DNA of 64,000 bases, taken from contig SVMD01000004.1 of assembly GCA_015067615.1 (NCBI GenBank), positions 93,908 to 157,907 on the forward strand, read 5' to 3'. Below the pieces are notes generated by a model. That model saw only the letters and a list, made by a program, of their open reading frames with translations. It searched no databases and had not been told where the DNA came from. Shown in pieces: positions 1 through 8,740 of this stretch (position 1 is its first letter; each line of letters opens with the position of its first letter). The translations under genes were made by a program, and so were the position numbers. The stretch comes from Oscillospiraceae bacterium (GTDB lineage: Bacteria; Bacillota; Clostridia; Oscillospirales; Oscillospiraceae).

Positions 1-76
1 CAGCATCGGCATCTACATGATCCAGAGGGGCACCCGGGAAATCAAAAAACTTCAGGAGAGAAGCAATGGAAAATAA
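1..76 (+). CDS. 3' end of an unidentified protein (partial)
   Basis: Frame 2 is open from the window edge and stops at TAA 74-76, giving a C-terminal tail of about 24 residues ending in QERSNGK. The tail is hydrophobic then basic (IYMIQRGTREIKK), as at the end of a small membrane protein. It overlaps the start of the next gene by 11 bases, which suggests translational coupling. The protein cannot be identified from this fragment. Confidence 0.45.
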   Translation, partial: SIGIYMIQRGTREIKKLQERSNGK

Positions 77-452
77 CCAATCCTTTGAATATACCTACTC
101 CGCCGGACAGCGGCAGGAAATTGAAGCCATCCGCAAAAAATACCTCCCCAAAGAGGAAGACAAAATGGAGCAGCTGCGCAGGCTCCACTACTCTGCCACA
201 CAGAAAGCAAAGTCTGCTTCTATCGCCATCGGCGTTCTGGGGGCGCTGATTCTGGGTACCGGCATGAGTATGTGTATGACGGACCTGGGCTCGGCGCTGG
301 GGCACTGGGCCATGGTGATCGGTATTCTGGTGGGGATTCTGGGGCTGATCCTGGTGGCCCTGGCATATCCGTTATACAACAGTGTATTAAGAAAAGAACG
401 TCAGCGGATTGCTCCGGAGATTTTGCGGCTGTCGGAAGAATTACTCAGATAA
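66..452 (+). CDS. Small two-helix membrane protein of unknown function (128 aa)
   Basis: The N-terminal half (about 1-50) is charged and probably helical, with many Glu, Lys and Arg (IRKKYLPKEEDKMEQLRR). Two hydrophobic segments follow at about 52-72 and 82-105, then a basic helical tail. The ATG is preceded by GGAGAG, and the gene overlaps the preceding open frame. Homologues in Clostridia sometimes carry the name dihydropteridine reductase, but nothing enzymatic is visible here, so that name is not used. An intrinsic terminator follows directly. Confidence 0.75.
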   Translation: MENNQSFEYTYSAGQRQEIEAIRKKYLPKEEDKMEQLRRLHYSATQKAKSASIAIGVLGALILGTGMSMCMTDLGSALGHWAMVIGILVGILGLILVALAYPLYNSVLRKERQRIAPEILRLSEELLR

Positions 453-456
453 ACAG

Positions 457-493
457 GCAGGGATTTAAGATTATTCTTAAATCCCTGCTTTTA
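457..493 (+). terminator. Intrinsic terminator
   Basis: A 13-bp stem GCAGGGATTTAAG / CTTAAATCCCTGC with a 6-base loop is followed by TTTTAAT. It begins 4 bases after the stop codon of the membrane-protein gene. Confidence 0.85.
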
Positions 494-584
494 ATATTTT
501 GGAAACATAAGGAAAACAATCCAAAAATGACAGGAAATTAGAATAAAGCCATACAATCACAAACAGGAAAGGAAATGATTATTT

Positions 585-1874
585 ATGGCATTACCCAAGA
601 TCATCAAGGCGGGCGGCGGTGAGCGCGGTCAGTTCATCCTCCGGGAGTTTAATGACAACACGGTTCGCTTTGTGCTGAATTACCCCGGTATCGTAGATGT
701 GGATGTCCTCCGCAAGGCCATTAAGGCCGTGGTGGAGAGCGTGGATGTACTCCACGGCACCTTTTTCACCGAGGGTATCGGCGCCCACTGGAAGCTGAAT
801 GAGAATGTGGACGAGAGCAACTATTTTCTCTTCGTGGAAACCGACGGCGATCCTGCGGTGACTGCTAATTCCCTGTCCCTGCTGCCTGTATACTCCGAGG
901 ATAAGGTGCAGATTCACTGCACCCTGGTTCAGAGCAAGGAAAAAAGCTCCGTGGTTGTCCGTATGAGCCACCTGGTGGTGGACGGCGGCGACGGCAAATA
1001 TCTGCTTGCCAAGCTGGCTGAGGCTTACAATATGATCGTCCAAACCGGCAACACCGATGCTCTGGAGATCAAGAACGGCAGCCGGGCCCCGGAAAAGGTC
1101 TATGATAAGGTCAGCAAGGAGGACATGAAGAAGCTGCAGAAGTCCTCCCCCTCTTCCAGCGATGTCCGATCCTTCTATCCCTACCCCAATGAAGAGCCGG
1201 GCCGGAACCGTCTGGTACTGGCCAAGATCCCTGCCGATGTGATGAATACCGCCCGGAAGAAGGCCAAGGGCGTAGGCGCTTCCGTCAACGATATGATGAT
1301 CGCCGCTACTTACCATGCCTACGCCAGGATGGAAGGCATTGATGCGGCTGCTCCTATGTGCATGAACTCCACCATGGACCTGCGCCGCCACTGCGTGGAC
1401 GGCGAATCCGAGGGCCTGTGCAATATGTCAGGCTCCTTTATGACCCTGTTGGAAAACGGTGTCCGGCAGAACTTCGCCGAAACTCTGGCAATTATTGCGG
1501 AACAGACCACCAAGATCAAGGAAAATCCCCTGGCGGGCCTGGAAGGTATGCCCATCGTCCACTCTCTGGCACGGAATATGCCCATCGGCCTGCTGCTGGA
1601 GATCATGGGCAAGGTCTACGGTACCGCTCCTGTGGGCGTCACCAACCTGGGTAATCTGAAGTGTGCCGATTTCGCCCTGGGCGGCATCGTTCCCAATGGA
1701 GGTATCTTCGGAGGCCCGCTGGAGAAGAAGCCCGGCATGCAGATCAGTATCATCAGCTTCGACGGCGAATGTGTGCTGGCAGTGGCCGTTCAGTGTACGG
1801 ACGAGGATGTGGCGGTCCTTCAGAAGACCCTGGACGATATGGCCGCGGAGATCGCAGCCTACGCGGCAGAATAA
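585..1874 (+). CDS. Condensation/acyltransferase-fold protein (429 aa)
   Basis: The sequence has the general layout of CoA-dependent acyltransferase/condensation-fold proteins (alcohol acetyltransferase-like). A degenerate HxxxDG active-site motif is seen as SHLVVDGGDG near residue 130, in which the first His of the classical HHxxxDG is Ser. The second half contains typical motifs such as VNDMMIAATYHAYAR. No carrier-protein domain or adenylation enzyme is nearby, so a peptide-synthetase role is unlikely. The start is supported by AGGAAAGGA upstream of ATG. It lies 18 bases before the TauE/SafE gene, so the two are probably co-transcribed. The substrate is unknown. Confidence 0.7.
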   Translation: MALPKIIKAGGGERGQFILREFNDNTVRFVLNYPGIVDVDVLRKAIKAVVESVDVLHGTFFTEGIGAHWKLNENVDESNYFLFVETDGDPAVTANSLSLLPVYSEDKVQIHCTLVQSKEKSSVVVRMSHLVVDGGDGKYLLAKLAEAYNMIVQTGNTDALEIKNGSRAPEKVYDKVSKEDMKKLQKSSPSSSDVRSFYPYPNEEPGRNRLVLAKIPADVMNTARKKAKGVGASVNDMMIAATYHAYARMEGIDAAAPMCMNSTMDLRRHCVDGESEGLCNMSGSFMTLLENGVRQNFAETLAIIAEQTTKIKENPLAGLEGMPIVHSLARNMPIGLLLEIMGKVYGTAPVGVTNLGNLKCADFALGGIVPNGGIFGGPLEKKPGMQISIISFDGECVLAVAVQCTDEDVAVLQKTLDDMAAEIAAYAAE

Positions 1875-1892
1875 GAGGGAGAAAAGAAAAAT

Positions 1893-2666
1893 ATGCTGTA
1901 CATTGTGTATATTCTGGCAGGTCTGGCCGGTGGTGTCCTGACCGGCATGGCGGGTCTGACTGCCGCCATGGTCCTGACCCCCATCCTGTGCAGCGTCTGC
2001 GGCTGGAGCGCCTATGACGCCGTGACCCTTTCCCTGATCGCCAATGTTCCCTCCGCCATGGTCACCTGCTGGACCTTTTACAGAAACGGCAATATCGAGA
2101 TGAAGAAGGGTGCTCCCATGGCGGGTGTTGCCTTTGCCGGTGCCGTCGCAGGCAGCTACTTGGGCTACCTGTTCAGCATGGTTTCTGAGAACGGTATCAG
2201 CTATTTCGTCATCATCAGTAATCTGTTTATGGCCGTGAAGTTCTTCATGCCCACCAAGCCCAAGAAGGAGAACCTGACTGCCGCCGAGGAAAAGAAGGCT
2301 CAGCGTAAGACTGTGATTGCTCTGATTCTGGGTTTCCTGATCGGCGTGGAGTGCGGCTTCATGGGCAGCGCCGGCGGAGCATTGATGCTGATGGTGCTGA
2401 CCATGGTGATGGGCATGGATACCAAGCTGGCCGTTGGCACCAGCTCCATGATCATGACCCTGGTTGCCCTCACCGGTGCCGTCAGCCATGTAGCCATGGG
2501 TGCTTCCGTTGACTGGATTCCCGGAATCGTGGTGACGGCCATGTGTACCATCGGCGCGGTGGTCTCTGCCCGGTTTGCCAATCAGGTCAGCGAGCGGAAG
2601 CTGAATCTGACAGCCGGTGCTGTGCTGATTCTGGTCAGCGTTGTCTCCTGGGTGTTGAGCGCATAA
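1893..2666 (+). CDS. TauE/SafE-family membrane permease (257 aa)
   Basis: A hydrophobic protein with about eight predicted membrane segments and the Gly-rich repeated halves of the TauE/SafE (sulfite exporter/anion permease) family: an N-terminal AGLAGGVLTGMAGLTAA and a second-half EC GFMGSAGGALMLMVLTM. Family members move sulfonates, sulfite or organic anions, but the substrate here cannot be read from sequence. The start has GAGGGAG upstream. It closes a two-gene unit with the acyltransferase-fold gene and is followed by a strong terminator. Confidence 0.85.
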   Translation: MLYIVYILAGLAGGVLTGMAGLTAAMVLTPILCSVCGWSAYDAVTLSLIANVPSAMVTCWTFYRNGNIEMKKGAPMAGVAFAGAVAGSYLGYLFSMVSENGISYFVIISNLFMAVKFFMPTKPKKENLTAAEEKKAQRKTVIALILGFLIGVECGFMGSAGGALMLMVLTMVMGMDTKLAVGTSSMIMTLVALTGAVSHVAMGASVDWIPGIVVTAMCTIGAVVSARFANQVSERKLNLTAGAVLILVSVVSWVLSA

Positions 2667-2705
2667 GTAAACATGTAAGGCACCCCTTCGGTACCCTGCA
2701 ACATA

Positions 2706-2738
2706 AAGGACGACATCCTGGCGGATGTCGTCCTTTTC
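2706..2738 (+). terminator. Intrinsic terminator
   Basis: A perfect 13-bp stem AAGGACGACATCC / GGATGTCGTCCTT with a TGGC loop is followed by TTCTG. It ends the acyltransferase-TauE unit and sits before the convergent beta-mannosidase gene. Confidence 0.85.
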
Positions 2739-2795
2739 TGTACATTTTTGCAGCAAATATGCAGGCAACGCCTGTTTCACAGACTGTGCTGATTT

Positions 2796-5213
2796 TTATC
2801 GGATACTGTACACACTTCTTACAGTCACTTCGGAAGGTGTTCCCCGGAGGATCTTCACCCGGCGGACGCCGCCGTCCATGTCGAAGTAGTTGTCCTCCAA
2901 CAGCACATCGGCGCCGGCCATAATCTCCACGCTCCGGGCGTAGGCGGAAGCGGTGACGATGATCTCGTCCCTATCCACAAAGGCGCTGAGCTGAGGATCG
3001 ATGAAGTTAAAGTGCTTGGGCGCGCAGAACAGGACGCTGCCCTGACCCACTTCGCATCCCATTTCGTCCAGCAGCTGATAGGAATAGTAGCAGTCGTAGG
3101 TGCCGTAGTGGGAGAAGTCCTGCTTGGGCAGCCACACGGCGCTGAGGGCGGGGCAGCTGACCGGGAATTCGCCCTCATCGATGACCGAGGCGTCGGGGCG
3201 GCGCAGGGACCATTTCGCGGTGCCCCGGAAGTCCTTCAGGGTCTCATTGCTGACGTTCAGGTGGGTGCTCTTTTCCAGGGCAAAGGGCTCCGCGTTGACG
3301 TTGGTGTTCTGGCTCAGGATGCCCTCTTCGTGACAGGAGATCAGCACGGGAGCGAAGAACCGCTTTTCGTAGTAGTGCAGGGCCTTCCAGCGGCCATAGT
3401 AGTCGATACTTGCCCAGGAAGCCACGGGCCAGCAGTCATTCAGCTGCCAGACCACGGCACCCATGCAGCGGCCCCGGTTCCGGCGCCAGTGCTCCACGCC
3501 GTACTGCATGGCCTGGGCCTGCAGCAGCTGGGAAGCGTAGACCAGATCAGTCATCTCCCTGGGGTACAGGTACATCTGGGACAGGTAGGAAACGATCCGG
3601 CCGTTGGCGGAGGCGTTGCGCTGGTGCTTCTCCATCACATAGGAGAATACGTTCCGGTCCTCCGGCTCCGTGAAGCTCTCAATGGTCTCCATGCAGGGGA
3701 AGCTCTGGAAGCCGAACTCGGAGACGTAGCGGAACAGGTGGTTGCGGTAGTCGGTGAAGGGCAGCAATCCGTGCCAGACCATCCAGTAGTGGACATCGCC
3801 CCGGTTGGGATCCTGGGGATTGTCGAAGGAGCCGCCGGAGGAGGGGGAGGCGGGCCAGTAGAAGGCCTGGGGATCCTCGGTCTTTAACACCTTGGGGATG
3901 ATGTATTCGTACATCTTAATATAGTCCGCCTTCTGACGGTGGCAGGCCACCCACTCGCCCTTGTCCACGAAGTCCTCCATCTCGTTGTTGCCGCACCAGA
4001 GGGCCAGGGAGGGATGGTGGCGGAGACGGCGGACGTTGTCGATGAACTCGGCGGTGATATTCTCCTCAAATTCCTCCGTCAGGTTATACACGGCGCAGGC
4101 GAACATGAAGTCCTGCCACACCAGCAGACCCAGCTCGTCGCAGGCATCGTAGAAGAAGTCATCGGGATAGTAGCCGCCGCCCCAGACGCGGATGCAGTTC
4201 ATGTTGGCGGCCCGGGCATCCTCCAGCAGACGGCGGGTCCGCTCCGGATTCACTCTGGGCAGCAGGTTGTCCTCGGGGATGTAGTCGGCGCCCATGGCGA
4301 AAATGTCGATGCCGTTGACGCAGTGGGCGAAGCTCTCGCCCCATTCATCCTTCTTCCGGGTGACGGTCATGGTCCGCAGGCCGATGCGCCGCTCCCAGGC
4401 ATCCAGATCGCCCAGTTTCACGGAAACGGTGTACAGATTCTGTTCACCGAAGCCGGCGGGCCACCAGAGCTGAGGATCTTCGATCTCAATGACAGCCTTT
4501 TCGCCCTCAGCGGTCCAGGTTTTTCCGCAGGGGCCGGTGACGGTGACAGACACAGGGGCGGTACCGGTTACCTGACTGATATGGGTATTGACCTCCAGGG
4601 TCACCTTGTTCTCCTGGTGGTGCTGCAGCACATGGACATCCCGGATCCGGGCCACATCCACGCCCAGGATCATGATATCCCGCCAGATGCCCGCATCGGG
4701 CAGTCGGGGACCCCAGTCCCAGCCGAACATGCAGTGGGCCTTGCGGATATGGGGGAAGCCCACCATGGCGTCGGAAGAACCGTCCGCGACAGACTTTGCA
4801 TACTGCTCTTTGATATATTTGGTGGGGGAGGCAAAGCGGATGGAAATGGTGTTTTCGCCGGGGTGCAGATCTTTCTTTACGTCGAATTCCCAGATCCGGT
4901 GCATATTGTTGGCCAGACCCACCACTTCGCCGTTGATGCGGACCGTAGCGATGGTGTCCAGGCCCTCGCAGCGCAGCAGCACAGCGTCGGAATTCAGCAG
5001 CTCATCGCTGACCGTAAAGCTGCGGCTGTAGACAAAATCATTGTCCATGAGGGCCAGGGCCTTCATTTCGTTGTCCCGGTAGAAGGGGTCCTCCATGAGG
5101 CCGTTTTGAAGAAGATCGTGGTATACAGAGCCGGGAACCGAAGCCGGAACCTGTCCAAATGCGCTCTCAGGAATCTCCAGCGTCCATGTACCGTTCAGCA
5201 ATAGTTTTTTCAT
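2796..5213 (-). CDS. GH2 beta-mannosidase (805 aa)
   Basis: Predicted cytoplasmic exo-beta-mannosidase that releases mannose from imported manno-oligosaccharides. The domains follow the GH2 order: an N-terminal sugar-binding jelly roll (about 1-190), an immunoglobulin-like domain (about 195-285), a TIM barrel (about 290-620) and C-terminal beta domains. The acid/base is Glu411 in WCGNNE and the nucleophile is Glu499 in YVSEFGFQS; both are intact and the motifs are those of beta-mannosidases. There is no signal peptide. Full family length. It is divergent from the LacI regulator and 2-epimerase, which fits regulation by the shared 284-base intergenic region. Confidence 0.92.
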   Translation of the reverse strand: MKKLLLNGTWTLEIPESAFGQVPASVPGSVYHDLLQNGLMEDPFYRDNEMKALALMDNDFVYSRSFTVSDELLNSDAVLLRCEGLDTIATVRINGEVVGLANNMHRIWEFDVKKDLHPGENTISIRFASPTKYIKEQYAKSVADGSSDAMVGFPHIRKAHCMFGWDWGPRLPDAGIWRDIMILGVDVARIRDVHVLQHHQENKVTLEVNTHISQVTGTAPVSVTVTGPCGKTWTAEGEKAVIEIEDPQLWWPAGFGEQNLYTVSVKLGDLDAWERRIGLRTMTVTRKKDEWGESFAHCVNGIDIFAMGADYIPEDNLLPRVNPERTRRLLEDARAANMNCIRVWGGGYYPDDFFYDACDELGLLVWQDFMFACAVYNLTEEFEENITAEFIDNVRRLRHHPSLALWCGNNEMEDFVDKGEWVACHRQKADYIKMYEYIIPKVLKTEDPQAFYWPASPSSGGSFDNPQDPNRGDVHYWMVWHGLLPFTDYRNHLFRYVSEFGFQSFPCMETIESFTEPEDRNVFSYVMEKHQRNASANGRIVSYLSQMYLYPREMTDLVYASQLLQAQAMQYGVEHWRRNRGRCMGAVVWQLNDCWPVASWASIDYYGRWKALHYYEKRFFAPVLISCHEEGILSQNTNVNAEPFALEKSTHLNVSNETLKDFRGTAKWSLRRPDASVIDEGEFPVSCPALSAVWLPKQDFSHYGTYDCYYSYQLLDEMGCEVGQGSVLFCAPKHFNFIDPQLSAFVDRDEIIVTASAYARSVEIMAGADVLLEDNYFDMDGGVRRVKILRGTPSEVTVRSVYSIR

Positions 5214-5306
5214 AAGCAGTCCCTCCGTTTTTCATTATGCTTGTCAGTTTTAAAGGATTGATTTTGTGCTCGGCAAGGGTATTTTCTTCGCATTTTCCCG
5301 CCTGGA

Positions 5307-5336
5307 AATGATTAAGCAAGCAGGCGCGTAATCATT
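5307..5336. promoter_or_regulatory. Inverted repeat in the divergent mannosidase/LacI promoter region
   Basis: AATGATTA and TAATCATT form perfect 8-base arms separated by 14 bases. The element lies between the GH2 and LacI start codons and may be an operator or part of the mannosidase promoter. The 11-mer GATTAAGCAAG inside it also occurs, inverted, at 34161-34171 upstream of the GH5 gene. Confidence 0.4.
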
Positions 5337-5352
5337 GCGCTTTCTGAACTAT

Positions 5353-5365
5353 CAAGCGCCCTTGT
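5353..5365. promoter_or_regulatory. Candidate LacI-family operator
   Basis: CAAGCGCCCTTGT is an imperfect dyad centred on G|C. It differs by one base from CAAGCGCCTTTGT at 30488-30500, in front of the long mannan operon. It lies about 60 bases upstream of the LacI gene promoter. A shared dyad in front of two parts of the same locus supports an operator for the encoded regulator; binding is inferred. Confidence 0.45.
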
Positions 5366-5420
5366 GCGCAAAAACCAGTGTTACATGCCTGAAAACTTTA
5401 TGTTTATGCCCATCTGTCAC

Positions 5421-5449
5421 TTGACGGAATCGGCATAATTTACTATAAT
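5421..5449 (+). promoter_or_regulatory. Promoter for the LacI-epimerase unit
   Basis: TTGACG and TATAAT are separated by exactly 17 bases, a near-consensus housekeeping promoter. It lies about 50 bases upstream of the LacI start codon. Confidence 0.75.
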
Positions 5450-5497
5450 TTAATCAGCTATTTACCTAAAAATATACGTGATTCGGGAGATGATGAC

Positions 5498-6499
5498 ATG
5501 GATAAAAAAGTGCGTATGGCAGACATCGCACAGCAGCTTGGAATCAGCGTTGTTTCCGTGTCCAAAGCGCTTTCCGGCAAAGAGGGCGTCAGCGATGCCA
5601 CCCGGGCAAAGGTTCTGGAGCTTGCCAGAAAGATGGACTATGTTCCCCTGCGATCCAAAGAAAGTACCGCACCGGAGCCCCGCAGCCACTCCGGAAACAT
5701 CGGAATTTTGATGGCTGACCTGTTCTTTGAGGACAACACCTTCTACTCCAATATGTACCGGCAGTTGGTCAAATGCTGCAACGAAAACGGATACTCCGTG
5801 ATGCTGGAGCTTGTGACAGCGGAAAACGAGGAAAGTCTGACCGTTCCCACCATGGTGCAGGGTCAGAAGGTAGACGGCCTGATCTTCATGGGTGAGTTCA
5901 ACAAAGAATACATTCACAGTGTTGCTCAGTCGCAGCTTCCTTTCATCCTGCTCGATTCCTATCATGAGGATCTGAACGCGGACAGCATCACCAGCGATAA
6001 TGTGGCAGGTGGTTACCGGATGACAAAGCACCTGCTGCAATCCGGACGCACCAGGATCGGGTTTGTCGGAAGCATTCTGTCCACCAGTTCCATCATGGAC
6101 CGGTTCCTGGGTTACAGCAAAGCACTGCTGCAGGCAGGTATCGAGGTGCGGATGGACTGGGTACTGGAGGACCGGGTTGGTAAAACCACGCCCACCATAC
6201 CCAAACTGCCGGAGGATATGCCGGAAGCATTTATCTGCAGCTGTGACGATACCGCCTATAACCTGGTAGAGCTTCTGAAGCGCAGCGGCTACCGGATCCC
6301 CCAGGACGTGGCAGTGGCCGGATATGACGACTATCACATCGCCCAGTTCTGCACGCCCCAGTTGACCACGTATCGGGTCAATGTGCAGGCTATGGCCCGC
6401 CACGCGGCAGCACAGCTGATCCGCAGGATCAAAAAGAAGCCCATCACTCACGGCAACATGGTGGTATGCGGAGAAGTGATTCTCCGGGAATCCACCTGA
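5498..6499 (+). CDS. LacI-family transcriptional regulator (333 aa)
   Basis: The N-terminal helix-turn-helix matches the LacI family (VRMADIAQQLGISVVSVSKALSG, residues about 5-27, then a hinge region). A periplasmic-binding-protein-like sensor domain spans about 60-330. It probably senses a mannan-derived sugar and controls the surrounding genes. This is inferred from its place between the beta-mannosidase and the 2-epimerase and from a shared dyad at 5353 and 30488. The start is ATG with GGGAG upstream; the next gene begins 11 bases after its stop. Confidence 0.9.
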   Translation: MDKKVRMADIAQQLGISVVSVSKALSGKEGVSDATRAKVLELARKMDYVPLRSKESTAPEPRSHSGNIGILMADLFFEDNTFYSNMYRQLVKCCNENGYSVMLELVTAENEESLTVPTMVQGQKVDGLIFMGEFNKEYIHSVAQSQLPFILLDSYHEDLNADSITSDNVAGGYRMTKHLLQSGRTRIGFVGSILSTSSIMDRFLGYSKALLQAGIEVRMDWVLEDRVGKTTPTIPKLPEDMPEAFICSCDDTAYNLVELLKRSGYRIPQDVAVAGYDDYHIAQFCTPQLTTYRVNVQAMARHAAAQLIRRIKKKPITHGNMVVCGEVILREST

Positions 6500-6510
6500 G
6501 GAGGAAGCCT

Positions 6511-7695
6511 ATGAAAAGAATTTCCGAAGCAGCCAGACTCCATCTGGAGAACGTCATTCTCCCCTTCTGGATGGGCCTTAAGGATGATCAGCACGGGGGC
6601 TATTACGGCTACATGGGCCAGGACCTGATGCTGGACAAGCAGGCCGAAAAGGGCTGCATTCTCAACAGCCGCATTTTGTGGTTCTTTTCCGAAGCGGCCA
6701 TGGCACTGGAAAGAGAGGATCTGAGAAGCTACGCCGATCATGCCTACCGCTTCATGACCGATCACTGCATCGACCAAACCCACGGCGGTATCTTCTGGAG
6801 CATGACCTATGACGGACAGCCTCTGGATACCACGAAGCACACCTATAATCAGGCCTTTGCCATTTACGCTCTGGCTTCCTATTACCGCCTGACCGGAAAG
6901 GCCGAGGCCCTTGCTCTGGCAAAGGAGCTGTTTCGTCTGATCGAGCAGCACTGTACTGACGACGTGGGGTATCTGGAAGCCTTTACCGCCGACTGGAATC
7001 CCGAATCCAACGAAAAGCTCAGCGAAAACGGCATCCTGGCGGACAAGACCATGAATACGCTGCTCCATGTATTTGAAGGGTATTCCGGTCTGTATCAGGC
7101 AGGCCCGGACGCAGAACTCCGAACCGCTCTGGAACGGATTCTGGACATCTACGCAGACAAGATCTACGATCCTGAGCTGCACCGGCAGAAGGTCTTCTTT
7201 GATGCGGATTATCATTCCATTCTGGATCTATACAGCTATGGACATGATATTGAATCCAGCTGGCTGATGGACTGGGGCTGTGATTTACTGAAAGATCCCG
7301 CCCGCAGCGAAAAAATCCATAACATCAATCTGGAAATCGGCAAGGCAGTCTATGAAGCCGCCTATTCCCACCGCTCCCTGGCCAACGAGTGTGACCGGGG
7401 TGAGGTCAACGAAATGCGCATCTGGTGGGTCCAGGCGGAAACCGTCGTGGGACTGGTCCACCTGTGGAGCAAGCTGCCCCGGGAAACACAATACCGGGAT
7501 GCGGCAGCGGATACCTTCCGCTTCATCGGGGAACACATGGTGGATAAACGCTCCGGCAGCGAATGGTTCTGGGCCGTGGATAAATTCGGCGCTCCCTGGC
7601 CGGACAAGCCCATTCTGGAACCCTGGAAATGCCCCTATCACAACGGACGCATGTGCATGGAACTGATGCGCAGAGATCCGGAAATCTATGTTTGA
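6511..7695 (+). CDS. Mannobiose/cellobiose 2-epimerase, AGE family (394 aa)
   Basis: An (alpha/alpha)6-barrel protein of the N-acylglucosamine 2-epimerase family, best matched to the cellobiose/mannobiose 2-epimerase group. Such enzymes turn beta-1,4-mannobiose into mannosyl-glucose at the reducing end. Typical motifs are NSRILWFFSEAA, DTTKHTYNQAFAIYA, EMRIWWVQAE and EPWKCPYHNGRMC, which supply the His, Arg, Trp and Glu residues of the active site. The start at 6511 rather than the longer frame is chosen because GAGGAGGAAG lies just upstream. In other mannan loci this enzyme feeds a GH130 phosphorylase, which is absent here; the GH2 beta-mannosidase may act on the product instead. Confidence 0.88.
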   Translation: MKRISEAARLHLENVILPFWMGLKDDQHGGYYGYMGQDLMLDKQAEKGCILNSRILWFFSEAAMALEREDLRSYADHAYRFMTDHCIDQTHGGIFWSMTYDGQPLDTTKHTYNQAFAIYALASYYRLTGKAEALALAKELFRLIEQHCTDDVGYLEAFTADWNPESNEKLSENGILADKTMNTLLHVFEGYSGLYQAGPDAELRTALERILDIYADKIYDPELHRQKVFFDADYHSILDLYSYGHDIESSWLMDWGCDLLKDPARSEKIHNINLEIGKAVYEAAYSHRSLANECDRGEVNEMRIWWVQAETVVGLVHLWSKLPRETQYRDAAADTFRFIGEHMVDKRSGSEWFWAVDKFGAPWPDKPILEPWKCPYHNGRMCMELMRRDPEIYV

Positions 7696-7702
7696 GTCCC
7701 TG

Positions 7703-7733
7703 CCCGGGCCGTGGTGATCACGGCCCGGGTTTT
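7703..7733. terminator. Bidirectional terminator between convergent genes
   Basis: A perfect 11-bp stem CCCGGGCCGTG / CACGGCCCGGG with a GTGAT loop is followed by TTTT. It lies between the epimerase gene and the end of the leftward GH26 gene. Confidence 0.85.
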
Positions 7734-7737
7734 GATT

Positions 7738-8739
7738 TTATTCCTTAAAAGACGGCAGTTCCTCCCGGGTGATGACGTAGTCGCTGTTATACAGCGCCTT
7801 CAGCGCTTCAACGGTATTTTCTTCCGTTACATAATTCGTATGCCAGGTCATAAACCAGGCCCAGGGCGTGGTTTTCAGCTCCGTATCCGTGGGATTGGTG
7901 CCGCACTCGTGGAAGGCAAAGGGCTTGGCCTGGGTCACAGCAGTGAGCTTTATATACAGTCCCTTCTGGACACCGCCGCCATAGCTGTCCGCGCCGATGA
8001 TATCCACATATTCATCTCCCGGATACCAGCCGGAATAATTGATGCCATTACCGGAGTAGCCCAGAACCCAGATCAGGTTGTTCAACCCCCAATGGTTGGT
8101 ATAGCGGTCATACATCATGCGCCACAGCTTCACAAAGGTGTCGCTTCCATCCTTGCCCCACCAGAACCATTTGCCGTCGAACTCATGGAATGGCCGCCAG
8201 AGAACGGTCACGCCGGCCTCCTGAAGCTCCAAAAGGGCCTCCGCAGCTTTATCCATGCCTTTCAGGAATTCAATATTTTCGTGGGTGCCTTCGGTAAAGA
8301 CCGCATCCCAGTCTTCAACAGCGGTTTCCAGCGCATGCTTCCATTCTCCGCTGAAATCCGCGCCGGTATGCCAGCAGATGGTAACCAAGCCGCCCTCGTT
8401 CCACCACTTGATCGCCCGCTCATTGACACCGGAGAAGTCGTCGTGCATATAATCCAGTCCCCGGATGGCAGGCAGCTTCCCTGTGGCTTCCAGCAGATAA
8501 TCCATTTCATAATCCACACTGCCCATCCAGGTGGATTCCTGCTGGGCGCTTAAGGTGCCGGTGGTACCCAGCGTGCAGATGTAATCATACACCTTCCGGG
8601 TTGTTTCGGTGGCGTTGGGATTGGAAAGATTGCAGTGCTTCATCTGTTTTTCCTCCGTTCTGTGTCCAAAATATATACCGAGGACCGCCAGCATTATCAG
8701 AATCAATATCAGGGCAATGCTTTTGATATATCGCTTCAT
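7738..8739 (-). CDS. GH26 beta-mannanase, membrane-anchored (333 aa)
   Basis: Endo-beta-1,4-mannanase-type enzyme. A single N-terminal hydrophobic segment (about 8-23) with no lipobox Cys suggests a signal anchor or cleaved signal peptide. The GH26 barrel runs from about 45 to the end. The acid/base is Glu186 in WRPFHEFDGKWFWWG and the nucleophile is Glu278 in FAFHECG. It is last in the long leftward train, one base after the GH42 gene. It has no carbohydrate-binding module, unlike the GH26 at 28797-30281, so the two probably differ in cell-surface role or chain-length preference. Confidence 0.88.
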   Translation of the reverse strand: MKRYIKSIALILILIMLAVLGIYFGHRTEEKQMKHCNLSNPNATETTRKVYDYICTLGTTGTLSAQQESTWMGSVDYEMDYLLEATGKLPAIRGLDYMHDDFSGVNERAIKWWNEGGLVTICWHTGADFSGEWKHALETAVEDWDAVFTEGTHENIEFLKGMDKAAEALLELQEAGVTVLWRPFHEFDGKWFWWGKDGSDTFVKLWRMMYDRYTNHWGLNNLIWVLGYSGNGINYSGWYPGDEYVDIIGADSYGGGVQKGLYIKLTAVTQAKPFAFHECGTNPTDTELKTTPWAWFMTWHTNYVTEENTVEALKALYNSDYVITREELPSFKE

Positions 8740-8740
8740 T

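Noticed and set aside
66-452. Dihydropteridine reductase
   Set aside because: Some databases use this name for similar small proteins, but the protein has two membrane helices and no reductase motif.
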